Source: JANOMH01 sp031422295 (GTDB lineage Bacteria; Pseudomonadota; Alphaproteobacteria; Rhodobacterales; Rhodobacteraceae). Taken from it: 64,000 bases of DNA. Positions 32,985-42,570 of the stretch are shown one piece after another. Made by a program: the position numbers and the translations under genes. The stretch spans positions 1 through 64,000 of the forward strand of contig JANOQM010000064.1 of NCBI GenBank assembly GCA_031422295.1, in the 5' to 3' direction. Numbering within the stretch: the stretch's first letter is position 1; each line of letters begins with the position of its first letter. The notes under the pieces are model-generated. The model was not told the DNA's origin. It searched no databases and was given only the letters and a program-made list of their open reading frames with translations.

Positions 32985-34490
32985 ATGACATTTAATACAT
33001 TTGCGCGGCCTGCAATATGCGTCGCTGCATTGCTGAGCAGCACCGCGGTTTTTGCCGATGTGACGGCGCAGCAGGTTTGGGATGACTGGAAAGCCAATCT
33101 TGCCGTTTACGGCGAGACCGGCGTGACCATCGGGTCGGAGCAGGTGGCGGGCGGCGTTGTGACTGTGACCGATGTCGGCATCAACAGCCCGATCGAGAAT
33201 GGCACGATCACCGCCAACCTCGCCTCGTTGATACTGACTGAACAGGGTGACGGCACTGTGGCCGTGACCATGTCGGACGAGTATCCGGTGACGATCACCA
33301 CGACGATGGACGGCGTGGAAACCATTGTGGCTGCCGCATTGCGCCAGACCGGCATGACCATGGTGGTCAGCGGCACCCCTGAAGAAATGACCTATACCCT
33401 GTCCGCCACGACCTATTCGATTGAACTGGACAGCGTCACAGAAGCCGGGGTTGACGTGCCTGCCGAGGTGACACTGACGATGAACAACATGACCGGCACC
33501 TATGTCACCACGGTCGGCGAAATGCGCAATATCGACTATGCGATTGCCGCGGAATCGATGGATGTTCTGGTTGACGTCGCTGATGCCGAAACCGGCGGGA
33601 CGGTCAATTTTTCGGGCAAGATGAATGCATTGGCGACAACTGCCACGATGTTGATCCCGGTTGATCCGGTTGCCCCGGAGGACATGTTCCTGGCCGGTAT
33701 GGATTTGGCTGGCGGATATACTTTTGGCGCGTCGAGTTTCCTGTTTTCGGCCACTGATCCGGCCACTGGCCCCACTTCGGGCAATGCAACTGCCATGGGT
33801 GGCAGTCTGGATTTCAACTTTGACAAAACCGTCATGGGATACGATTCCAGCACGCAGGGCCTTACGGTGGAGCTGACCAGTGCGTCCATGCCTTTCCCGG
33901 TCAAGCTGTCACTGGCCGAATATGGCCTGGGCATTCTGTTCCCGCTGACCAAGACCGAGGCCCCTGCCGATTGGGCCGCCTATATGAACCTGACTGATCT
34001 GAGCGTGAATGACGAGATCTGGGCGATGGTGGATGCGGGCAATTTGCTGCCGCATGATCCGGCCACGGTGATCATGGACCTGACTGGCACCGCCACGATG
34101 TTCAACGACATTCTGGACCCGGCGCAGACCGAAGCGGTGGCTGCTGCCGAAGTTCCTGGCGAGCTGAATTCGCTGTCGATCAACGATCTGACGGTCCGGA
34201 TTGCCGGGGCCGAAGTCATGGGCACGGGTGCCCTGACATTTGACAACTCCGATACGACCACCATCCCCGGCATGCCCCGCCCGGAAGGCGTGATTGAGCT
34301 GAAGATCAATGGCGTCAACGGGTTGCTGGACAAACTGGTGTCGATGGGTCTGATCCCCGAAGACCAGCTGATGATGCCCCGGATGATGATGGGCATGTTC
34401 GCCACGGTTGTAGGCGAGGATCAACTGACCTCGAAAATCGAATTTGCCCCGGGCGGCGGGATTTTTGCCAATGGGCAGCAAATTCAGTAA
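32985..34490 (+). CDS. DUF2125 protein, paralogue 1
   Basis: The 501-residue secreted protein has a signal peptide (ARPAICVAALLSSTAVFA), and the mature part starts VTAQQVWDDWKANL. It is almost entirely beta-strand-like, rich in Thr, Val and Gly. The C-terminal section (NDEIWAMVDAGNLLPHDPATV, LIINGVNGLLDKL-type motif, GEDQLTSKIEF, IFANGQQIQ) is shared with the next gene. DUF2125 proteins are typical of Rhodobacterales; function is unknown, and a periplasmic or outer-membrane lipid or scaffold role is conceivable. Confidence 0.85.
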   Translation: MTFNTFARPAICVAALLSSTAVFADVTAQQVWDDWKANLAVYGETGVTIGSEQVAGGVVTVTDVGINSPIENGTITANLASLILTEQGDGTVAVTMSDEYPVTITTTMDGVETIVAAALRQTGMTMVVSGTPEEMTYTLSATTYSIELDSVTEAGVDVPAEVTLTMNNMTGTYVTTVGEMRNIDYAIAAESMDVLVDVADAETGGTVNFSGKMNALATTATMLIPVDPVAPEDMFLAGMDLAGGYTFGASSFLFSATDPATGPTSGNATAMGGSLDFNFDKTVMGYDSSTQGLTVELTSASMPFPVKLSLAEYGLGILFPLTKTEAPADWAAYMNLTDLSVNDEIWAMVDAGNLLPHDPATVIMDLTGTATMFNDILDPAQTEAVAAAEVPGELNSLSINDLTVRIAGAEVMGTGALTFDNSDTTTIPGMPRPEGVIELKINGVNGLLDKLVSMGLIPEDQLMMPRMMMGMFATVVGEDQLTSKIEFAPGGGIFANGQQIQ

Positions 34491-34497
34491 ATCCTTT

Positions 34498-34523
34498 GGC
34501 GCGCCGGTTTCCGCTGGCGCGCC
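34498..34523. terminator. Hairpin between the two DUF2125 genes
   Basis: Two copies of GGCGCGCC, each self-complementary, can pair around a ten-base loop. A short T-containing tail follows, but no strong T run, so this may be an attenuator or mRNA processing site rather than a full terminator. Confidence 0.5.
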
Positions 34524-34607
34524 ATATCTGACTTTGTTTTGATTTGCGTTGCCGGACTGCCGGTTCTTAGCCTGCCCTTAGTTTGTCCCCAAAAACAGGA
34601 GTGTGTG

Positions 34608-36143
34608 ATGCGTCTGATGTCCAGATTATTATCGGGTGGCGCGTTGGCCCTGTTGGGTACCCAAGCCTTTGCCCTGACCGGGGAAGAAGTCTGGGCGAAC
34701 CAGAACAGCTATCTGGCTGGATTGGGCGTGAAGGTCAGCCAGACCCAGACCCGCGCCGGCAATGTGCTGACGGTGTCGGATATCTCGTATGATGTGACCT
34801 TTCCGTTTGGGGTCGGCGACATGTCGCTGCGCGCCGCGCCGCAAGTGTATACCGAAAACGCCGATGGGTCGGTGTCGATTGATCTGGGCGATGCCAATTC
34901 ATTCGCCGTAGCGGCGACATTCCGCCCTGATGACCTGACCGAAATTTCCCTCTCGGCTAATATCGACATCACCTGGACCGGCCTGCGTGCGACCGCGACC
35001 GGCACAGCCAATGATGTGACCTATGTCACGACTGCTGATCTGATTGAAATCACTTTGGCCGACCTGACAATTTCGGGCGCGCCCGAAGCAGACGGGGTTG
35101 ATGTAGATGTCTATTTGTCTGTTGCCGACAGCGTCAGTTCGACCCAGATTACCACCGGTGACACTACGGTGATGCGCGGCACAGCCACCTCGGGTCAGGC
35201 GATTACGGATTTCGGATCGTCGTTCTTTGGCGATATCCTGTCAAAAACCGTGAGCCTGCAATCTGGGACCGAAACCACCTTTGATCTGACCCTGCCTGCC
35301 GGGCCAATGAATTTGATGAATATCTCGCAGGCCTTGCGCGATGGCCTTGCGCTGGCGGCCACGGTGAATACCGGGCCGAGCCAATCGCAGGCTGTGACCA
35401 CCGTCAACGGTGAGGTTATCACCAACCAGACCACAAACATCGGGTCGCAATCGTCGATGGTCAGTTTTGACGCGGCGGGCCTGGCTATTTCGGGCGATGC
35501 TGTGGATGCCCGGGTGGCGCTGACCGCATCGCCAGAGATTCCTTTTGCTTTGGATATGACGATTGGGCAGGTCGAATATCGTTTTGCCTTGCCGGTCAAT
35601 GCGTCGGACCAGCCGGTGGATGTGGTCTATGCGATTGGAATGTCGGAACTGACGCTGAACGAAGACCTTTGGGCGATGGTTGATCCGGCGGGCACGTTCC
35701 CGCGCGATCCGATGTCGCTGGATATTGATTTGGCCGGGTCGGTTATCATTTTGACCGACCTGTTGGATATCAATGCGATGACATCGGTCATTGATGCGGG
35801 GCAGATGCCGTTTGAAGTGCAGAGCGTCACAATCAATAATCTGTCCGCCAATGCGGTGGGTGCTGCGCTGGCCGGATCGGGCAGATTCACCCTGGATATG
35901 ACTGATCTGACCACATTCGACGGCTTTCCCCGCCCGGAGGGCACTGCCACGGCCACGATGACCGGGGTGAATGCATTGCTGGACAAGCTGGTGGCAGCTG
36001 GCCTGATGACCGCCGATGATGCCATGGCGGGCCGGTTGGGCATGGGTATGTTTGCCGAAGTGACCGGCGAGGATCAGTTGCGATCGACGCTGGAGATTAA
36101 TGCCGAGGGCGAGGTTATCGCCAATGGTCAGCGCATCAAATAG
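34608..36143 (+). CDS. DUF2125 protein, paralogue 2
   Basis: The 511-residue precursor has a signal peptide (LMSRLLSGGALALLGTQAFA); the mature start LTGEEVWANQNSYLAGLGV parallels paralogue 1. The last 180 residues match it well (NEDLWAMVDPAGTFPRDP, VNALLDKLVAAGLM, GEDQLRSTLEI, VIANGQRIK), whereas the middle has diverged. The ATG follows CAGGAG. It is an old tandem duplication, with about 117 bases between the two genes. Confidence 0.85.
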   Translation: MRLMSRLLSGGALALLGTQAFALTGEEVWANQNSYLAGLGVKVSQTQTRAGNVLTVSDISYDVTFPFGVGDMSLRAAPQVYTENADGSVSIDLGDANSFAVAATFRPDDLTEISLSANIDITWTGLRATATGTANDVTYVTTADLIEITLADLTISGAPEADGVDVDVYLSVADSVSSTQITTGDTTVMRGTATSGQAITDFGSSFFGDILSKTVSLQSGTETTFDLTLPAGPMNLMNISQALRDGLALAATVNTGPSQSQAVTTVNGEVITNQTTNIGSQSSMVSFDAAGLAISGDAVDARVALTASPEIPFALDMTIGQVEYRFALPVNASDQPVDVVYAIGMSELTLNEDLWAMVDPAGTFPRDPMSLDIDLAGSVIILTDLLDINAMTSVIDAGQMPFEVQSVTINNLSANAVGAALAGSGRFTLDMTDLTTFDGFPRPEGTATATMTGVNALLDKLVAAGLMTADDAMAGRLGMGMFAEVTGEDQLRSTLEINAEGEVIANGQRIK

Positions 36144-36225
36144 GGTCGCATATTCCCGCAGCCCGGCCCTTGTCCCTTGTTGCCGGGCGGCTTAGGTCAT
36201 CGGTCAGCCCGCCAAAGGAAATCCG

Positions 36226-37572
36226 ATGCCCCAAGCCCTGTCTGATCTGACTGCCCGCCTGTTGTCTGCCGCCCGTGCGGCGGGGGCCGATAGTGCCGAT
36301 GCCATGGCGGTGCGCGGCACGGCGGTGTCCATTGACGTGCGCCAGGGCAAGCTGGAACAGGCCGAACGGTCCGAGGGCACCGATATTGGCCTTCGGGTGT
36401 TCATTGGCCAACAGCAGGCGATTGTGTCATCCTCCGATGCCCGGCCCGAGACCATGGCCGTGATGGCCGAACGCGCCGTGGCCATGGCCCGCGAGGCCCC
36501 CGCCGACCCGCATTCCGGGCTGGCCGATGTGGCCATGCTGGCCAGTGACCGGGATAGTGCCCGGCTGGAGCTGTTTGATCCGGCCGATGAACCTGATGCC
36601 GGCGTGTTGCAGGATGATGCCCGCCGGTCCGAGGCTGCGGCGCGTCAGAACCCCGGGGTAACGCAGATCGACAGCGCCTCGGCCGGGTATTCCCGCCGCG
36701 AGGTGCATCTGGCAGCCAGCAATGGCTTTGCGGGCGGTTATACACGGTCGGACTGGGGTGTCAGTTGTGTCGCGATCAGTGGCGCGGGCACCGGGATGGA
36801 ACGCGATTATGATTATGACAGCCGGGTGTTTCAGGCTGAGTTACGCTCGCCCGAGGAGATCGGTCATTCCGCTGCGACGCGCGCCGTGGCGATGCAGGGC
36901 GCCCGCAAGCCCAAGACCGGCACCATTCCGGTGCTGTTTGACGAACGCATTGCCGGGTCGCTGATTGGCCATTTGATAGCCGCGATCAACGGCGCCGCGA
37001 TTGCCCGTGGGTCCAGCTGGTTGCGCGATGCGATGGGTACGCAGGTTTTGCCTGCGGGGATCAGTATTCTGGAAGACCCGCATCGCCCGCGCATATCCGG
37101 GTCACGCCTGTTTGACGCCGAAGGGTTGCCAACCCAGCCCCGCGCCATTGTGCAGGACGGGGTGTTGCAAACCTGGACTTTAGACTTGGCGACGGCCCGC
37201 AAACTGGGGCTGAACAGCACTGGCAGTGCCGTGCGCGGGGCGGGGTCGGCCCCATCCCCATCGGTCAGCAATATCGCCCTGACACCGGGGGCGTTTAGCC
37301 GGGTGGAGCTATTGGCGCAAATGGGCACCGGCCTGTTGGTCACATCGATGCTGGGGTCCACGATTAACCCCAACACCGGGGATTATTCGCGCGGCGCGTC
37401 GGGGTTTTGGGTGGAAAATGGTGAAGTGACTTACCCGGTCAATGAATGCACCATCGCCGGGAACTTGCGCGACATGCTGCTGCGGATGGTACCGGGGAAT
37501 GACGGGCGGGGCCATTTATCGCGGGTAGTGCCGTCGATATTGATCGACGGGATGGTGCTGGCGGGGGCTTGA
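36226..37572 (+). CDS. pmbA: TldD/PmbA-family metalloprotease, PmbA-type
   Basis: The 448-residue protein has the conserved N-terminal half (SIDVRQGKLEQAERSEGTDIG shown in part) and the C-terminal beta sandwich (GSAVRGAGSAPSPSVSN, GDYSRGASGFWVENGE, VNECTIAGNL). It lacks the HExxxH of its partner TldD, as expected for PmbA, and works as the other half of a TldD/PmbA protease complex that trims peptides. No tldD is nearby. The ATG follows AAGGAAA. Confidence 0.9.
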   Translation: MPQALSDLTARLLSAARAAGADSADAMAVRGTAVSIDVRQGKLEQAERSEGTDIGLRVFIGQQQAIVSSSDARPETMAVMAERAVAMAREAPADPHSGLADVAMLASDRDSARLELFDPADEPDAGVLQDDARRSEAAARQNPGVTQIDSASAGYSRREVHLAASNGFAGGYTRSDWGVSCVAISGAGTGMERDYDYDSRVFQAELRSPEEIGHSAATRAVAMQGARKPKTGTIPVLFDERIAGSLIGHLIAAINGAAIARGSSWLRDAMGTQVLPAGISILEDPHRPRISGSRLFDAEGLPTQPRAIVQDGVLQTWTLDLATARKLGLNSTGSAVRGAGSAPSPSVSNIALTPGAFSRVELLAQMGTGLLVTSMLGSTINPNTGDYSRGASGFWVENGEVTYPVNECTIAGNLRDMLLRMVPGNDGRGHLSRVVPSILIDGMVLAGA

Positions 37573-37759
37573 GTCAGGTCTTGCCATGTTGATGCCTGAT
37601 CATGATTGAAACAACTGTTTCGCGTGAGCCTTGGGATGTTGACCGCCGGCGTATCCAACTTGAACCCACGCGAAGTATGCGCCATCTCGCCTGCGCCGCC
37701 CGACATAAACCAAATCCTCACCCCTTCCCTTCTGCCATCCCTGAAAAAGGAACCGCCCC

Positions 37760-38005
37760 ATGACCCAGCGCCTGCATCTTGTTTTCGGCGGAGAATTGGT
37801 CGATCCGACCGGAACTGTGTTCAAGGATGTCTCTGCCTTGCATATTGTCGGCCTGTTTCCGGATTATGCCACAGCGTTCATTGCCTGGAAGGCCGAGGCG
37901 CAGAGGTCGGTTGATAATGCCCATATGCGGTATTTCATTGCTGATATTGCAAAGTTGCGGGATACTTCGGGGGCAGATCACGCCTCGGCTGAACCGGGCC
38001 ACTAG
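37760..38005 (+). CDS. DUF4170 protein
   Basis: The 81-residue soluble protein reads TQRLHLVFGGELVDPTGTVF then DVSALHIVGLFPDYATAFIAWKA. This is the DUF4170 pattern, a small alphaproteobacterial family often found beside waaA and lpxK. AAAGGAA precedes the ATG. Function is unknown. The 187 bases upstream (37573-37759) hold no gene I can support. Confidence 0.85.
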   Translation: MTQRLHLVFGGELVDPTGTVFKDVSALHIVGLFPDYATAFIAWKAEAQRSVDNAHMRYFIADIAKLRDTSGADHASAEPGH

Positions 38006-38022
38006 GATTTCTTGAACACATC

Positions 38023-39228
38023 ATGTCCCGGTCCCTTTCGCTTGCCGCCTATATTGCGCTTCGGCGCGGCGCTGCGGGGCGGCAGGGGGAATTTCCGGAG
38101 CGGCCCAAGGGCCCGTTGATATGGGTGCATTGCCCCGATCCGGGCCGCATCCCCATTGTACATGGGCTGGCCGCACAATTGGCCAGTGATGGCGACTGGC
38201 CGACATTTGTGGTGACCAGTCTGGATATACCTGAAACGGTTGTCGCCGGGGCCCGGCTGTTTGTTCAACCCGTTCCCCCCGATCAGCGCGACCCGGTGCG
38301 CGCCTTTCTGGACCATTGGCAACCTGACCTGCTGGTCTGGATGCAGGGCGATTTTCGCCCGGCCTTGTTGGCCGAAACGGACCGCAAGCCGATGGTCCGT
38401 CTGATGGTCGATATGCGGGCCGCCCGGATTGGCGTGGCCGGCGGTGGCTGGATGCCCGGCGTCACCCGCGCCCTGCTGGACCTGTTCGACCATGCCTTTG
38501 CGATTGATCATGATGCGGCTATCCGCCTGCGCAAGGCGGGTTTCCCGTCGGATCAGATTGAGGTGACAGGCCCGCTGGACCCCGGCACCGTCGTGTTGCC
38601 CTGCAATGAGCGGGAACGCCGCGATCTGGCGCAGACCCTGGGCAGCCGGTCGGTCTGGTGTGCCGCCGAAGTGCCGCTGATCGAGCTGGACCAGATCAGC
38701 GCCGCCCATCGCCAGGCCAGCCGCCGTGCCCACCGCCTGCTGTTGATATTGGTTCCCGCGACCCCCGGGGATGCGCCGCAGATGGCTGCGGCGTTGCGTG
38801 ATGATGGTTTTGTCGTGGCCTGTCGCAGCGAGGGTGCCGAACCGGATGAGGCGACGCAGATTTATCTGGCGGACAGCCCGGCCGAAATGGGCCTGTGGTA
38901 CCGCCTGGCCCCGTTTACGTTTATGGGCGGTACGCTGGACGGTGGCGGTGGCAGGCATCCGTTTGAACCTGCGGCCCTTGGATCGGCCGTGTTGCATGGC
39001 CCGGTCACCGACCCGCACAGCCCCGCCTATCAGCGGCTGGCCAGTGCCGGGGCCAGCCGTGCTGTCCGGTCGGCCAGCGATCTGGGCAATGCGGTTGAGG
39101 TGCTTTTGGCCCCTGACAAGGCCGCCGCAATGGCCCATGCTGCCTGGGATGTGACGTCCAGCGGGGCCGAAGTGACCAATAAGGTGATCGAGCTGATCCG
39201 CAGCCGGCTGGACAAGCTGGCGGGCTGA
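38023..39228 (+). CDS. waaA: 3-deoxy-D-manno-octulosonic acid transferase
   Basis: The 401-residue GT-B glycosyltransferase has an N-terminal part with GRQGEFPERPKGPLIWVHC, where the catalytic Glu is expected. It continues with DLLVWMQGDFRPALL (the family usually has W-x-E/G), GPLDPGTVVLPCNERER, AEVPLIELDQI, and FMGGTLDGGGGRHPFEPAALG near the end, the Kdo-donor motif. It transfers Kdo from CMP-Kdo to lipid A precursor on the inner membrane. Two bases separate it from lpxK. Confidence 0.88.
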   Translation: MSRSLSLAAYIALRRGAAGRQGEFPERPKGPLIWVHCPDPGRIPIVHGLAAQLASDGDWPTFVVTSLDIPETVVAGARLFVQPVPPDQRDPVRAFLDHWQPDLLVWMQGDFRPALLAETDRKPMVRLMVDMRAARIGVAGGGWMPGVTRALLDLFDHAFAIDHDAAIRLRKAGFPSDQIEVTGPLDPGTVVLPCNERERRDLAQTLGSRSVWCAAEVPLIELDQISAAHRQASRRAHRLLLILVPATPGDAPQMAAALRDDGFVVACRSEGAEPDEATQIYLADSPAEMGLWYRLAPFTFMGGTLDGGGGRHPFEPAALGSAVLHGPVTDPHSPAYQRLASAGASRAVRSASDLGNAVEVLLAPDKAAAMAHAAWDVTSSGAEVTNKVIELIRSRLDKLAG

Positions 39229-39230
39229 TC

Positions 39231-40229
39231 ATGACCCCCCCTGCCTTTTGGTTCACCGATCCCGCCGATCCCGCATGGCAGGCCCGCCTGCTGGCCCCGC
39301 TGGCTGGTTTATATGCCCGCGCCACCGCCGTCAGGCTGCGTGGGGCTGCCTATTGCGCCGGGGTGCCGGTAATTTGCATTGGCAATCTGAATATCGGTGG
39401 CACCGGCAAGACGCCCACGACTATTGCTGTGGTCCAGCGGCTGGCGGGCTGGGGTCTGCGCCCGCATATTGTCAGCCGTGGCTATGGTGGCAGATTGACC
39501 GGCCCGGTGCAGGTGGATGAACGCGCCCATAGCGCCACTGATACCGGGGACGAGCCGCTGTTATTATCGGCCTTTGCCCCCACCTGGGTTGCCCGCGACC
39601 GTGCTGCCGGGGTGCGTGCCGCCGAGGCCGCCGGGGCGGATGTGATTGTGCTGGATGATGGGTTTCAAAACCCTGCGGTTGCCAAACAGTTCAGTATTGT
39701 TGTGGTCGATGCCTTCACTGGCTTTGGCAATGGCCGGGTATTGCCTGCTGGCCCATTGCGCGAACCCGTCCCGGTCGGGTTGGCCCGCGCTGATCTGTTG
39801 TTGTCGATTGGCCCATTGCCGGACCAGGCTGCCTTTGCGCTGGCATGGGCCGGTCAGATTGCCCTGCCGCATGTCACTGGTCTGTTGGCCCCGCTGCCGA
39901 CGGGGATGAACTGGCAAGGTTTGCGCGTGCTGGCCTTTGCCGGGATTGGCCGCCCCGCGAAATTCTTTGCCACTTTGCGCGGGTTGGGTGCGGATCTGAT
40001 CCGGGCCGAGCCGCTGGCCGACCATCAGCCGCTGACCGTGACCCTGATGCAACGGCTTGAGGCCGAGGCAAAGTTGCGCCGCGCCCAACTGGTCACCACG
40101 GAAAAGGACGCGGTGCGCCTGCCTGACCGGTTTAGCGCCAAGGTGCTGACCCTGCCAGTGCGGCTGGAGGTCAGCGACTGGGCACCGATTGATGCGGCAT
40201 TACACAGGCTGGGGCTGGGGCCGCGCTGA
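39231..40229 (+). CDS. lpxK: Tetraacyldisaccharide 4'-kinase
   Basis: The 332-residue kinase has the P-loop in CIGNLNIGGTGKTPT, then HIVSRGYGGRL, TGDEPLLLS, VIVLDDGFQ (second Walker-like acidic motif) and LVTTEKDAVRLP. All are LpxK signatures. It phosphorylates the lipid A 4' position using ATP at the inner face of the cytoplasmic membrane. The coupling with waaA indicates a lipid A-Kdo biosynthesis operon. Confidence 0.95.
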   Translation: MTPPAFWFTDPADPAWQARLLAPLAGLYARATAVRLRGAAYCAGVPVICIGNLNIGGTGKTPTTIAVVQRLAGWGLRPHIVSRGYGGRLTGPVQVDERAHSATDTGDEPLLLSAFAPTWVARDRAAGVRAAEAAGADVIVLDDGFQNPAVAKQFSIVVVDAFTGFGNGRVLPAGPLREPVPVGLARADLLLSIGPLPDQAAFALAWAGQIALPHVTGLLAPLPTGMNWQGLRVLAFAGIGRPAKFFATLRGLGADLIRAEPLADHQPLTVTLMQRLEAEAKLRRAQLVTTEKDAVRLPDRFSAKVLTLPVRLEVSDWAPIDAALHRLGLGPR

Positions 40230-40241
40230 CCGGCCCCCCGG

Positions 40242-41423
40242 TCAGATTGTGATCAGCGCTGCTGTTGCATACATGAACCCCAGCCCGCCCAGAAACCCGC
40301 CGATGACCGCGGGCGAGAACATTGCCGATTGGTTATCGGGGTTCTGGCGCAGCAGGTAGGATCCGACCTCGACAATCACTTGCAGGATGGCCCCGGCCCC
40401 GATGGCAAGGGCAAGCGCGGTCCATTGCGGTGCATAGGCCAGACTGCCCAGCCACAGCCCCAGTATCGCCGGGCCACCGGCCAGCAGGGTCAGGGCAGGA
40501 AAGCTCCATAGTGGTGGTTTGGATTTCAGCATGGGGGCGGCGATACCGATGCCTTCGGTCACATTATGCAACGCAAAGCCCAGCACAAGGAAGGTGCCCA
40601 GCCCGGCGGAACCCGCGGCAAAAGCCGCCCCGATGGCCAGCCCTTCGCCAAAGTTATGCAGCCCGATACCCAGCGCGATGTAAAACGCCAGTGCCATGCC
40701 AATCGGCCTGCCCCGCCACCGCCCGATGGACATCAGCAGCAGGAAGCTGGCCAGCCCGGACAACCAGACCATCGCCGTGCCCTGAAACAGCGCTGCCGCC
40801 GTGGTCGCCAGTTCCAGCGCCTCGCCGGTCATGTCGACCAGCAGGAACGCCAGCAGCCCCAGCGTCAGCGCCAGCAGAAAGTTCATGCCAGTCCGGCCCA
40901 GACCCTGCATTGCCGGAAAAAACATCAGCCCGAGGGCCACCGGAAGCAACCCGACAATCGCGCCGACCAAGGCTTGGGTCCGCAACTGATAGGCGGTGAA
41001 CGCCGGGGTGGCCAAAGCCACGGCGATTTCATGTTCAAACCCGGTGCCGGAATTGGACAGCAGATTGACCAGATGCGCCTCGCCCTGCACCCATGGATAG
41101 GGGATGTTGAACCAGACTGTATCGCCCCGGTCAATCGGCCCTGCGGGGTCTTGGGTAAAGGTCCAGAACGCATCATCGACGGCGATCTGCGCGATGATCA
41201 TCGGTTCGGACCCGCCTGCACGGGCCAGCAGGTGAATGCCGCCCGCGTCCAGCACGGTGCGTTCAATGGTCAGCGCCTCGACTGGCGGGGCACCGTTGGT
41301 AAAGCTGCGCAGCGGGTCAAGCGACGCGATCCAGACGAATGCGCCAAGGATCAGTGCCAAGGGCAGCAGCACCAGTGCAAACCGCGACATGGGCGAGCGG
41401 GTGGGGTGGGATTGATCGGTCAT
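40242..41423 (-). CDS. ZIP-family metal transporter with N-terminal periplasmic extension
   Basis: The 393-residue protein has one N-terminal membrane anchor. About 100 residues without hydrophobic segments follow, predicted periplasmic and beta-rich. Then come eight or so membrane helices with the ZIP metal motifs HNFGEG and HNVTEG on neighbouring helices. Ordinary ZIPs are about 250-300 residues, so the extension is unusual. The ATG overlaps the multicopper oxidase stop (ATGA), so metal oxidation and uptake may be linked, for iron, manganese or zinc. Confidence 0.85.
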   Translation of the reverse strand: MTDQSHPTRSPMSRFALVLLPLALILGAFVWIASLDPLRSFTNGAPPVEALTIERTVLDAGGIHLLARAGGSEPMIIAQIAVDDAFWTFTQDPAGPIDRGDTVWFNIPYPWVQGEAHLVNLLSNSGTGFEHEIAVALATPAFTAYQLRTQALVGAIVGLLPVALGLMFFPAMQGLGRTGMNFLLALTLGLLAFLLVDMTGEALELATTAAALFQGTAMVWLSGLASFLLLMSIGRWRGRPIGMALAFYIALGIGLHNFGEGLAIGAAFAAGSAGLGTFLVLGFALHNVTEGIGIAAPMLKSKPPLWSFPALTLLAGGPAILGLWLGSLAYAPQWTALALAIGAGAILQVIVEVGSYLLRQNPDNQSAMFSPAVIGGFLGGLGFMYATAALITI

Positions 41424-42559
41424 ACGCCGGGTTCCTGCACATCAAACATCCCGACCCAGCCCAGTTCGGTAAATTCGGACTGATGCGGGTGGAACATATA
41501 CATTCCGGGTTCGTGATCGGCAAAGCTGAACTCGAGTATGCCACGCTGCGCCTGACATTGGGTAATCAGGTCAACGTTGGTCAGGGTGGGGACCAGGGTG
41601 GTGCCGGTGTCAAAATAGTTGAAAAAATTGGCATGCAGGTGGAACGAATTGATCGGGTCAAATTCGGTCACATTCAGCAGATAAATCCGCACCGGGCGGG
41701 ATTTGTCGATCCGGATGGGCGTATTCATATAGGCCTGACCGACGGTGTTGCAGGCGTAAACCTCGTTTCCTCCGTCAAAGTTGGTGTCAAAGGCGTTCAT
41801 CACCATCATCAGTTCCTGCCAGTTCGCATTCTCGGGCGTGCCGAGCAAACGGGATTTGGCCACGGCGGCCTGTGTGGGGTGTTTGTCGGGATCGGGGTCG
41901 ATCACGAACATCCCGTACATGCCTTTGTGCATATGCCGTTTCAGCGGCAGGGCGTGGCAGTGATACAGGTGGCAGCCGAACGGTTTGGCGTCAAATTCAT
42001 AGATGAATTCCTCGCCTGGGTTGATCAGCCCAGCGCCGGGAACCCCGTCCATCCGCGCGGAATGGATGCCGTGAAAATGCATCGAATGCGGGTGCGAGCC
42101 GTAGTTGCGGAAGATAATCTTCAGCCGCTCGCCTTCTTTGGCGCGCAGGGCCGGACCGGGCACCCGGTCATTGAATGTCCAGGCTGGAAAGAAAATGCCG
42201 GGGGCGATTTCGATGTCTTTGTCTTTGGCGTCCACCTGAAAGGTCCGCAAGGTGCGCCCGTCGGGCAGGATGGACGTGGTTCCGGTATACCAGTCGGTCA
42301 GCATGGCGGTGGGGTCAAAGCCGTTGCGCGCATGATCGACCAGACCCACTGTGGTCATGTCACCATGCGCCATTCCGGCCATTGGCGCGGCATAGGGGTC
42401 GGCCTGCATCGCGGCCATATCATGGCCAGCCATAGGATCCGGGGCAGTCTGTGACAATGCCGACCGCGCCACAACGGCCGCCCCGCCCGCTGCGACCAAT
42501 CCACCCAACAGCACGGCGCGGCGACCGGTATTGGCGGGGGCATTGTCGTCGTGTTCCAT
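41420..42559 (-). CDS. Multicopper oxidase
   Basis: The 379-residue two-domain protein has a Tat-like signal (TGRRAVLLGGLVAAGGAAVV). Copper ligands are visible as MHFHGIH, HLYHCHALPLKRHMHKGM (type 1 site in the first cupredoxin domain) and HLHANFF; MFHPHQSEFTELGWVG is in the second. The second domain has HPH in place of HCH, so it lacks its own type 1 copper. The front of the mature part is Met/His-rich (DPMAGHDMAAM). It probably acts in the periplasm on copper, iron or manganese. Confidence 0.87.
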   Translation of the reverse strand: MEHDDNAPANTGRRAVLLGGLVAAGGAAVVARSALSQTAPDPMAGHDMAAMQADPYAAPMAGMAHGDMTTVGLVDHARNGFDPTAMLTDWYTGTTSILPDGRTLRTFQVDAKDKDIEIAPGIFFPAWTFNDRVPGPALRAKEGERLKIIFRNYGSHPHSMHFHGIHSARMDGVPGAGLINPGEEFIYEFDAKPFGCHLYHCHALPLKRHMHKGMYGMFVIDPDPDKHPTQAAVAKSRLLGTPENANWQELMMVMNAFDTNFDGGNEVYACNTVGQAYMNTPIRIDKSRPVRIYLLNVTEFDPINSFHLHANFFNYFDTGTTLVPTLTNVDLITQCQAQRGILEFSFADHEPGMYMFHPHQSEFTELGWVGMFDVQEPGV

Positions 42560-42570
42560 TTTTCGTATCC

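Noticed and set aside
37606..37914. 102-codon frame between pmbA and the DUF4170 gene
   Set aside because: It runs through the DUF4170 gene in another frame and ends in Arg/Cys-rich nonsense; no ribosome-binding site was seen.
40566..41483. 305-codon frame on the plus strand across the ZIP gene
   Set aside because: Its Gln/Arg/Pro-rich translation without domains is antisense to a membrane protein gene with ZIP motifs.
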